Positions 46,416 through 56,308 of a stretch of DNA of 64,000 nt are shown here, in pieces. The notes beneath the pieces were generated by a model that was not told the origin of the DNA, did not search any database, and was given only the letters and a program-made list of their open reading frames with translations. Position 1 is the stretch's first letter. The number at the start of each line of letters is the position of its first letter. The translations under genes were made by a program, and so were the position numbers. Source of the stretch: Miscanthus floridulus (Eukaryota > Streptophyta > Magnoliopsida > Poales > Poaceae); assembly GCF_019320115.1 (NCBI RefSeq), contig NC_089598.1:84887844-84951843 (forward strand). The letters run 5' to 3'.

Positions 46416-47578
46416 TAAATCAATGAGTGAAATACACTGGCGGCCCTTTAACTTATCGGTTTGTGTCAGTCCGGTCCACGAACTTGCAAACATGAAAAAT
46501 GGGCCGCTGAACTGTTCAAGTTGTTCACCGTAGGTCTATTTTCCATCCGGCGTGGCCTCCAGGTGACGTGGCAGCACCAGCGTGGCGGACGAAGCACGTG
46601 AGCCGCACGTTTCAATGTAGGCCCCTCACGTCAGGGTCGCCCCCTACCTCCCGCTCCGCACGGGACGAACGCCGTCGTCGGCAGTGCTTGGACCATGCCT
46701 GGCCGCGCCCTTCTCCTACGTCCCTTGCACGACCGAGCACCCCGCGTGGACCCTTTCTACGCGCCGCAGCCCCTCGCCCCGAGCCGCTCGTCCTGCAGCG
46801 CCGAGTCAGAGATCCGCCATTGTCGGCATGGAGCTGAGCTCCTTGACCGGCCTTTCCTCTCCTCCCGTGGTCTCTCTCCCTCCCTATAAAATGGTGCCTA
46901 GAGTGTCGCGTGAGCACTCCGTACTCACTCCGCTTCTCCCCATGCTCCCTCTCTCGCGCTATAGGCGCCGGCGCCTCATCCCGAGCTAGCAGCGCCGCCG
47001 TCGCCGTCGATCTCCTCCTCTGCCGCTTTCCAGCAGACGCGAGCTTGTCGACGAGCTTCGGGGCGTGCTAAGGCACCCTCCAGTGCTCCCGCGCTCTTCC
47101 TCTCCCTCTCTGCGCCTCACTCTGGCTCGCCGGAGCTGAGCTGCTGCGGCCGAGCCGCCTCGCCACACGTATCGCCGCCTCCGGACGTCCTCCGCCGTGG
47201 GGAATGTCCTAGGCGAGTTCGCCTTGTCGCGCTCTCCACCCCTGTGTACCCGCACAGGCGCTAGCGCTCCACAGCGCCACCCCTCCGAGCTCGCCGTTGC
47301 CGGCCATGGGCGCCGCCGCGTCTCGCGCCTCCCGGTCCACCAAACAGTGTGGACGCAGCGCCACCCCGCCGCGTTCGGTATTGAAACGTGCGGCTCACGT
47401 GCTTCGTCTGCCACGCTGGCACTGCCACGTCGCCTGGAGGCCGCGCCGGATGGGAAATGGACCTGCGGTGAACAACTTGACAAGTTCAGGGGCCCATTTT
47501 CCGCGTTTGCAAGTTCGTGGACCGGACTGGCACAGGCCGACAAGTTAAAGGGCCCAGTGTATTTCACTCTAAATCAAT
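46416..47578. mobile_element. Mutator-like element with long TIRs and GC-rich cargo (Pack-MULE candidate)
   Basis: The element 46425-47569 is flanked by the 9-bp duplication TAAATCAAT (46416-46424, 47570-47578). Terminal inverted repeats of about 180-190 bp (46425-46616 and 47390-47569) open GAGTGAAATACACTGG. The 0.77-kb centre is GC-rich with a TATAAAA box (46885) followed by a CT-rich leader-like sequence, unlike the AT-rich surroundings. A 9-bp duplication and long TIRs define a Mutator element; no transposase is present. Confidence 0.85.
46885..46891 (+). promoter_or_regulatory. TATA-like box within the MULE cargo
   Basis: TATAAAA lies in a CCCTCCC context with a pyrimidine-rich stretch downstream. 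It looks like a captured core promoter; no intact coding frame follows. Confidence 0.35.
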
Positions 47579-48689
47579 CAAGTGTAAATTGTGAGGCCTT
47601 GGAGTTTTTATCTTTTTCAGCTATACAATTTGAATAAAGGAGATAGGACATTTGCCTTCCAGCGAAGACGCGGCTTTCAATCCGTCAAGATGTCAGGTGT
47701 CCATCTACTTTATTTAGTACAGCTTGTATAGCTGCATTTCAAGTGACTTTTAACAGTATATGCATGGGCATGGTTGCTTGCGCACTTGTAATTATATCTC
47801 TACTTTAGTTTTTTTTCTTATGTGACTAATTTGATAGGAAACCAAAGTACATTGGGAGGATTATTCTGTAAAAGAAAATTACCAACAGCAGGTGATACTG
47901 AGAATAATGATGGAGACACTTTAAGAACAAAAAGAGATGTCGATGGCACTACATCAAACACTAATCATACTATTTAGCGCACTTTGCAGATCTCACGATA
48001 AGAGGTAAATTTCGATGAGCTTCCATATGATCCAGCAGATAGAAGGAAAACACCATATTACATAGGTGAAAAGTTACAGGATGACATAAGGCGAAAGCAT
48101 TTGACTAGAGGTACTTGTAAACCACCACCTAGTTTATCGTCTTCTAAAGGTATTACTAGTTCTTCCTATCTCCACTGCATGAGTGGAGAGGTGCTTCTCA
48201 TCTTGTGAAAACAATACTAAGAAGTTATATCGGGGATGGATTTATGAATGATTGCATCATAAGCTATGTAGAACAAGGATTTCTAGTCACAATTCCAATC
48301 AACGATGTGAGGTAACTACTGTTGTCAAATTTTTTTTTAATAATATCTAATAGTTATTTTATCGGTTTGATGTTATGCAGGGTATTTTATTATTACCGAC
48401 CTCGACGGCCATTTATCATGCATGGCTTCGCCCTTGCTTTTCTCCTATCTATTCCACCTGTGTATACAAAGTGAAGGTAGCCCCCTGCCGCCTGCATCAT
48501 CCGTACAGGCGACTCGGAGGGTGACCCACCGCCGCCGCTGCTCTGCGACTAGCAGTGACGGCGGCCCGTTGTGGCGCCCAAAAAGGGCACTCCACAGCAT
48601 CTTCTACCTCCCCTTCCTCTCCCCTCTCCTCTTCCCCATTCGAGTTTTTTCGGTAACCTGGATAGCCGGCGGCGTGGCGTGCTGCGGAC

Positions 48690-49610
48690 AAACGGGCGCG
48701 GCGGCCGATGGGCGTACAAGCACGGCATGGCCCTGGTGCTATGGAAGCGCGTGGCCAGGGCCTGCACGTTCGTGCAGGCTATCGCAACCTGCTATGGCTC
48801 CAGCGACGCAGCAGCAGCGCTGTCCCAGGCGAGCTTCGCTGAGGCGTGGGCGGCGGCGAGCTGGCTGCAGCTGGTTGCAGGGTGGGACCCCCTACAGCCT
48901 GGCCCACGCCGTGGCGGACTACTTCTACCATGAGGTGGGTATCGACCACGGCCGTGCTACCCGTGTGGAGGAGTTCCTAGTGGCCGTGGAGGCCATGTGA
49001 GCGCGGTTCGTGCACGACCGTGACCTCATGTACACTGTCGTCGACCACTACCTAGAGGCCACGGCTCCTAGCTATGGAGAGGCTCGGGTACGTCCCTCAG
49101 TTCCTTGCCGTGGAGCTCTTCTCATCGTCCTGGCTCGCCGCGCGCGCCGTCGGCCGACGCGCCGAGGTCGCCGCACTCGTCAAGAGCATGCTTCATGACG
49201 CCGCCACTAGACCAGATGCTTCCCGTGCCATGGTGTCGCTCCGGACCAGGCGACAGGCGAACGTGCACGATGCGGCCCTAGGTGCCGGCCCCAGACGCCG
49301 TCGCACTCGGTGCCTGGGCGCAGCTCATGTTAGTGCACTGCCTGGACGTCATGCTGCCGGGACTGCCAGACGCAACTATCGTGCTGCGGGATCTGTTGGT
49401 GGTGGCCAAGTTCGGCATGCTGTCTCCCACAGTGAGCACTTGACTCGGCCGTATGGAATCTGGGCGAAAGCCCTTATCCAGTTTTGCTCGGGTCCGGCAA
49501 GGATGGCGCAACTGGTGTCATACCCCTCGATGGAGGCATACTCGCTCGACGGAGCGTGTCTTGGATTCTACCACTGCTACTCGCTCGACGGAACATGTCT
49601 TGGGGTGTAA
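48690..49610 (+). pseudogene. GC-rich gene fragment, unrecognised, decayed
   Basis: GC-rich sequence with shifting open frames: an Ala/Trp-rich segment (48725-48900), then DYFYHEVGIDHGRATRVEEF and, after a stop at about 48997, a VHDRDLMYTVVDHYL segment (49005-49055). Another frame continues with FLAVELFSSSWLAARAVG (about 49100). The VHDRDLMYTVVDHYL phrase vaguely recalls the HDGLYRAVDIYL motif of NPH3-domain proteins, but the rest does not support that, so I do not assign it. It may be captured or duplicated gene sequence. Confidence 0.35.
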
Positions 49611-50054
49611 GCCTTTCTAGATTTGGCCTACGATGGTGCTGTACGTGGACGTCACTTTCCTTGTTCAAGGTGGACTGCAGCCATCCATGTTTCGACGCCA
49701 CTCTGAGCTCTTCGTGGCTGCTCGTCCTATTCTCCCCCCTCTGGTTTAATTACCCTCCTACTCCTTGCTTTTGCGCACACTGGTTGCTAGCTTGTGTCAT
49801 CTTGAATGGCTTGCTCTGTCATCCTCTAGGTCACTAGAGTGCTCTGTCTCATCTTATGCCATGTTGTGGGGCCATGTGTGACACCCCGCATCCAAAACTG
49901 CTTATATGGCCCAACTCTTTTATACTTTTATTCTCGCTTCGTGTTAAAGGGTTAACCCGAATGTGCTATATTTGGAATGATAAGGCTTATAAGCTAGCCC
50001 TCACCCTTCTAAATTTTCAAGGTGGTACTAAATCCACCACTACTACAGGATGGA

Positions 50055-50270
50055 CTTGTTGTCCCGGGTGGTAACGGCCTTTAGTCCCGGTTACCACGTC
50101 GGGACAACGATCCCGAACCTTCAGTCCCGGGTCATCGAGAGTCAGGACTAAAGAGGGACCTTTAGTCCCGATTGGTGTTACCAACCGGGACTAAAGGTCC
50201 TCCAGCCGAGCAAACGTGGCCGCACCCTTTAGTCCCGGTTGGTAACCCCAACCGGGACTAAAGGTTCATT
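50055..50270. repeat. CACTA-2 left subterminal repeats
   Basis: Inverted pairs of CTTTAGTCCCGGTTGGT and ACCAACCGGGACTAAAG units, several forming nearly perfect 40-50-bp hairpins. Confidence 0.88.
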
Positions 50271-50525
50271 TTCTTTTTCTTTTTTTTGTTTAATTTGTTT
50301 TCAGTTCAGTTACACATATTTGTTTAATATATAATATGTTTTTATGTGCGTATTCTACGCTGCTAATATAAATACACACACGCATATAATTACATCTAAT
50401 TCTCATCTCGAGCATTATTATATTCGAATAAAGTATGAAACTATATATATTATAGATATATATGTATATATACAACACTTTCATAATCTTGTTCTCGAAA
50501 ATAACGATATCAATAAATATTTAAT

Positions 50526-53500
50526 TTACATCATTAGTTCCTTAGGATCAAAGTAGAACTCGCCGTTGGGATTTAGCACTTTTTATAGAAGATATCCTGC
50601 TATTGACTCTTGAACTGCTTTCAGATGGTCTTTTTGCATGACCCTTCGTTTCAACCATTCAGTCTTGCATTTGAAATAAAAGGAAAAGTATTAATACATA
50701 TATATATATATTCATTTAAAAATAAATAAAAAATTGATATATACGTACTCTGAGAACATCTTCAGGAGTTTTTCTTATGTGTGCAGTGATAAATTCACAA
50801 ACGTAGTATCCACACAAGTTATTACCTGGTTGCTGCCGCAAACACCACTGTATGAGAAGAAGATTATTCTCATCATCTCACACGTAAATTGAAGTACGAT
50901 ATAGTAATTAAACACGTGGGGAAGTATATATAGTACAACTTACTGGTATTTCAACTATATTAAGTGGTGCCTTGCAATCCTTGCGGTGTTATCGAATAAA
51001 CTCTTTCCAAACCCTGTGCGACCAATAATGTACGATCGTTAATAAATTATGGCAAAGTCTATTCAATAATAGTTGTGCGCGAGAGATCAAAATGTCTATC
51101 ATATCTTGGTATAGTGCTCGCTCTTTTCTCAATGAGTCCAAGATTACTAACCGACTTGAGTTTAACTCAATGACAACGAGTATCCAGTGAAACCTGCATT
51201 GGTTTATACACACACATACATGCATATAAGTTGTATTGATATTACATAAAATGTGTAGACTACATTATTATTAACACTTACTCAAAGTTGTACGGGAAAA
51301 GTATTGTTGTCTTGTCGTGCTGCTTCACGAAGAACTTCATGATATTCGTCTGTGCTTCAGATACCCAGTGCTCCTTGACAATAATATCGGTTTTGAATAC
51401 GATATAAGGATCAATGAAGCCAACACTGATGTCTTGTATTCTTTGGAGCTCTGACATCTGGAATCTGTATATAAATATAAGTTACATGTGAGGATAATTA
51501 TATACACGTACGCATGTAAGTGAGTTTATTAAATAAAAGTAAGAATCACTTACAAACAAAAGGAGCTAATGATTGATTTGCCTAGAGCATCCAAGTGGTA
51601 TAGTTGATGCAATTCTTTGAAATTAATATGTAAGATGTCATCGCCACGGAAGTAATGATGGTCTCTAAATCTGACAAAGATCCACTGCTCACCCCTGCCA
51701 CACTCCTGCATGTACCACTTGTTGAGCAAGTACATTTGCGTACCCAATTCATTCAGAGCCGCAGGGTTGTACAGACTTTTGCCAAATTTATAAGTCTTCC
51801 AGGTATCAACTTCCAGGTTCTGGATTGGAGCTTTGCCCGTCACTTGATCCAAGGTTAAACCAGTTTGTTCAAAAAAAGCATTAAGGTCTTGAACCGACAC
51901 TTCTCCAGAGTTGTCTGGTCGATAGACTTCTATGTTGGAACCATATTCATTAGCAACAACAAGATTTTGCATTGGTTGCTTCTGTTGTCCGAGCTGTGGG
52001 ACATCCTTCCCTAATGCTCTTTTCCTTTTCTTATGTGCATCATGTGACTTCACGAAGGAGCGGTCATAGTCTGATAGTGGCGGAGGCTTACGAACTTCAA
52101 GCATCATTTTCTTGTGAGCTTCGACCTTCTGCCTCAGCTGATCTCTTGGTATGTAAAAGTACGACTTCTCCTTAAGCTTCGCTTGTCTCTGCTTTTGGAT
52201 ATCTATAAAAAATCTTTCACTTTTTTGTCTTCTTCAGCTGCTATTTGCTCATCAGTCTTTTCAAAAAGTATTTCTTGAGAAATAACTCTTTTTTTGGGTC
52301 TTCTTTGCCGTCGGGACCTTAGACGTCTTTGTAGTGCGTCGCTGTGGAGGGGATCATTGTGGAGGCGATGGGGCCGGTGTAGGAGTTGGAGATCGCCGTG
52401 GGGATGAAGTCGTCTCGCCCCCCATGACGCTGTGATGAGATGGGGAATGAATGATTGGGCTAGGCTGGGGGGAGACCCTGCTACAAAAACAAGTTGTGGT
52501 TCAATTATTTTTGAAGCCAATATAAAATTAATAGAAAATAATATTTCATTCACTTTCATTCGTACCTAGGGTGAGGTAGGGGAAGCAGTGGCTCCCTAGG
52601 AATGTTGATGAAGCGTTTGCGCCATTGAATAAATGTCTTCTCTGCTTCTCCTAGTGTCTTCTCCCCATCACCGCCTTCAATGTCAAGAGGAACATTGCTA
52701 TAACCTTTGAGCACTCTATCGACCGAGACGCTAGCATATCCAGGTTGAATAACTGACCCATGGATTCTTGGTGTCTTCGTTCGGTCTATTGGAGATACAA
52801 CCCCGACAACCACCATGATTGATACATTATTACCATCTGGAATGTGCAGCTCACATGTTGTTAGAGGCTTGGTAATGTCATCAACAGGGAAGCGCAACCC
52901 AGCGTCACCTTGAATAACTGGCAGCTCCGTGGAAGCACAACTGCTTTTCATCTGACCAATGGGGCTAATGGTGACTCTCGGCGTTGATTGCGATTGCATT
53001 TGACTCATTGCTAGCTGCACTTGCCTTTTGATCTCCTCATGCATTCTTACCTCAAGAGATTTTTCTCGTTCATATGATTCAAGCAATGCTTGTCATGACT
53101 CATTAACAAATTGCTCCAATACACGGATTCAGTCTGCCTCCTCATCCTTCTTTCTCTGGCGGCTTCTATAGGTATCCTTGTCTGTTGGGAATGCTTGTAG
53201 CCACAGAACCGCCCCATAGCCTCTTGTTCGACCACCGTGTTCGGGATTCTCTAGGGCATATGTCAATTCATCATTTTCTCTGTTGGGCTTGAAAACACCA
53301 TTATTAGCTTCTTCCCTAGCACGAGCTAGTCTCTGTGTTGCTCTCTTAATTTTTTTGGCCAAAAATTAGCTTGCCAGTGTCTGGGTCTAGGCTTCCTCCA
53401 TGAGCGTAGAACCAATTCTTCGCGCGTTGATGCCAGTTCTTCTCTATTGTTTCAGGTATGATTCCCTTGGCAGTAATCTCTGCTTCTAGGTTCTGCCACT

Positions 53501-54326
53501 TGGGAATAGCACTCCTATAACCACCTGATCCCATGCGATGATGGTATTGCTTCTGTCGGGCATTCTGCTGATTCCTCATCACACGTTCCTCACTCTCTTG
53601 AGATGTCTTGTATTGTACGAAGTCATCCTAATGGGACTCCAACTTGACAAATGCCTTAGCATTGAAATTTGGCGTTTCATTCTTCAAGATAAACTTTTTA
53701 TACAATGTCTTCTTCCAACTCTAGAACAATGTTGCCATCTTCTTCATTGTCCAATCCCTCACTAGCTCCTTCAAAGCATCATCTGCTTGTAATGTGAAAT
53801 GCTGAGTGATATCTCTCCAAGCTAGGTTCTTGTCACGATCAGATACAAAACTAACATTAGGAGCGGATATCTTTTGCTTCCATTCATGAGCACTAACTAG
53901 GATCCTATCCCTTACAATGAACCCACATTGATTGACATATGTCTGAGCATGTGGTCCCAATGGTTTGCCGGTGTCGGTGTCGAATTCTGATATTACGAAA
54001 CGGCCCTCTAATGGCTTTTTTGGCCCTCGGACTTTCCTACTCTTACCGGTGATTAATGTAGATCCAGAGACCGGCTACATGAGTAGAAACACAACGATTA
54101 ACAACAAATATACGTATGCATGCATCTATAAGAGATGATAGATAATCGAATATACCTCGCCAGTATTTTCTTGCGTGACAATTTGTTGATCTTCAACCAC
54201 CGGGATATTCAGGATATCCTCATAATCAGCAAAGTACTGACTCGTGTTATCTACATCTGCATTGGTGCCGGCATTGATAATATCAACCATTATGTCATAA
54301 TTTAAGTTATCATCTGGAGCAGTCAT
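50526..54326 (-). pseudogene. CACTA-2 TNPA-like Transposase_24 / Ulp1-protease gene (decayed)
   Basis: The start is at 54326 (MTAPDDN), and exon 1 ends near 54157. Exon 2 carries KKPLEGRFVISEF and the HEWKQKISAPNVSFV segment of Transposase_24, with stops at 53721 (Gln to TAG) and about 53627 (Trp to TAG), then MRNQQNARQKQYHH and MGSGGY, a coiled coil (53086-52990), and VDRVLKGY/WRKRFINIP to 52560. The next part, 52107-51550, is open and reads LNKWYMQECGRGEQWIFVRF where CACTA-1 has a stop. Small exons follow for the Ulp1 domain: FHWILVVIE (His, about 51185), ILDSLRK (Asp, about 51130) and GNNLCGYYVCEF (Cys, about 50800), ending at 50526 after one more stop (about 50590). The catalytic triad is kept. 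Confidence 0.75.
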
Positions 54327-55354
54327 TTGTATCTTCAAGATAACACATAGATAGAATTACTATGGCACATAACATAAGTACATGTAATAACACATATAGA
54401 ATTACTAAATCCAATTAAATATAATAACACATAATGTTTCATAAGGATAAACAATAATAAGGTATAGGCTTTGGAATCGAATAAAAAACGCTTTCGATCC
54501 AAAAACATGGAAATAAGTACATGTATATATACATATAGAATGATACAATTTTCTCTCTCTCTCAACACATAGAATAAGTGCATATGTATATATCTCTAGA
54601 TATGCATGTGATACACATAGAATGTCTCTCTAGATATAATTTTCTCTCTCTCTCAACACATGAAAATAATTAAGTACATGTATATATACACATAGAAATA
54701 ATTAAGTACATATATATGTATACATATAGAATCTCTAGATAGAATTAATTACTAAATCTAATTAAACCTAACATATATACATAGATAGAATTACTAAATC
54801 AAAATTAAATCTAACACATATAGAGAGATAGAATAATAATTACTAAATATATCAAAAACTATAATAAAAAACTATCTAAAAAAACTATCTAAATAAAGTA
54901 CTAATTAAATTTTAATACATTTAAATCTAATTAACATATATAAAAAACTATCTAAAAAACTAAGAATAAACTACTAATTAAATTTTAATACATTTTAATC
55001 TAACATATATATCAAACACTACCTAAAAAATATCTAAAAAAACTATCTAAAAAACTATCTAAAAAAATATGGCCGAGCGCTATAGCTAGCAACAGGCTAG
55101 GGGCGGATGGCCATGGCGGACGGGCGTGCTGGCCGGCCACGGGGCCGAGCTGAGCCGCGCGAGGACGACGTATGGTGGAGACGATCTCGACGGCCGCCGG
55201 GCGGGGCTCGACGACGAGGCCGGGCGGGGGTAGACGACGATGGCGGCGCGGCAGAGCTCGACGCGGCCGGGCGCGGCAGAGACGACGGGATCGACGTTGT
55301 AGATCGAAAAGTAGAAGATGAACAGAGAAACCGTTCAATATATATAAGCTGGGA

Positions 55355-55540
55355 CCCTTTAGTCCTGGCTGGTAACACCAACCGAGACTAAAGATCCTTT
55401 AGTCCCGGCTGGTAAGCCGAGCCGGGACTAAAGGCCACGGTTGGTGTTACCAGCCGGGACTAAAGGTATTTTTGGGCGGGCAATTCCACCCACCCTTTAG
55501 TCCTGGTTCCTGGCCTGGGCCGGGACTGAAGGCCTGAAAT
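55355..55540. promoter_or_regulatory. Internal cluster of CACTA subterminal-type repeats (CACTA-2)
   Basis: Six or more CTTTAGTCCCGGCTGGT / GCCGGGACTAAAGG units lie between the TNP2 3' end (56309) and the TNPA-like start (54326). This is the same position as 39565-39690 in CACTA-1. The preceding 54340-55060 stretch is AT-rich leader or intergenic sequence. Confidence 0.6.
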
Positions 55541-55558
55541 TTTTGCAGCCCGCCAAAG

Positions 55559-56291
55559 TGTTGTTTTTTCATTTGACCAAATTTGACTTGGTCAAACTTG
55601 CTCAAATGAGACACTAAATGACCTCAGATGAAAAAACTCTGAATACCAAGTTTGATCATCTCAGCAAGATCTACAATTGTTACATAGCTCATTTTCCCAT
55701 TTGAGAAAGTTTTATCAAACACTAGTCATAAATTCTTGAATCTCATATAGACTTTCAAAAACTATGTCACACACTTGTGAAATTTGAACTATATTTTATT
55801 CAAACTTTCTCAAATGAAAAATGGACTATATAAGGATTGTAGATCTTGATGAGCTGAACAAACTTGGTATTCAAAACTTTTCAATTTGAGACAATCTAGG
55901 GTTTCGAAAACTAGTTTGTAGGAGTCGAAATTTAAAAATCACAAATTTGAACCGTCCAAACTATCTCAAATGGAAAGTTGACCAAAACAACAATTGTAGA
56001 TCTTGATGATTTTAACAAACTTGGTATTCAAAACTTTTCAATTTGAAGTCATTTAGAGTTCATAATACTAGAGTCAAAGTGTTGTTTTTTCATTTGACCA
56101 AATTTGACTTGGTCAAACTTTCTCAAATGAGACACGAAATGACCTCAGATGAAAAATCTCTGAATACTAAGTTTGATCATCTCAGCAAGATCTACAATTG
56201 TTACATAGATCATTTTCCCATTTGAGAAAGTTTTATCAAACACTAGTCATAAATTCTTGAATCTCATATAGACTTTCTAAAACTATGTCAC
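55559..56291. repeat. Direct repeat of about 213 bp, two copies
   Basis: 55559-55772 and 56078-56291 match closely (both open GTGTTGTTTTTTCATTTGACC and end AAACTATGTCACA). The 0.3 kb between holds related AACTTGGTATTCAAAACTTT units. It is non-coding sequence between the two CACTA-2 genes. Confidence 0.8.
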
Positions 56292-56308
56292 AACAGTGCA
56301 TCGTTGTA

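Larger units (their letters stand above)
46206..48310 (+). pseudogene. hAT-family (TTF/ZMYM1-type) transposase pseudogene
   Basis: A probable non-coding first exon ends at 46380 (ACTCAG|GTACCC). The MULE at 46425-47569 sits in the following intron. An ATG at about 47690 opens a short exon (ATGTCAG|GTG). The next exon, starting at about 47839, continues in frame with a Gln/Gly-rich start, two stops (about 47976 and 48000), and then FDELPYDPADRRKTPYYI ... DDIRRKHLTRGTCKPPP. That is the segment before the TTF zinc finger of plant hAT/ZMYM1-like transposases. The centre is deleted, and 48195-48310 resembles the hAT C-terminal dimerisation tail (GDGFMNDCIISYVEQGF). The assignment is from motif memory and moderate. 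Confidence 0.5.

Noticed and set aside
48690..49610. NPH3-domain photoreceptor-signalling gene
   Set aside because: Only one short phrase resembles the family; the flanking segments do not match, so the fragment is left unnamed.
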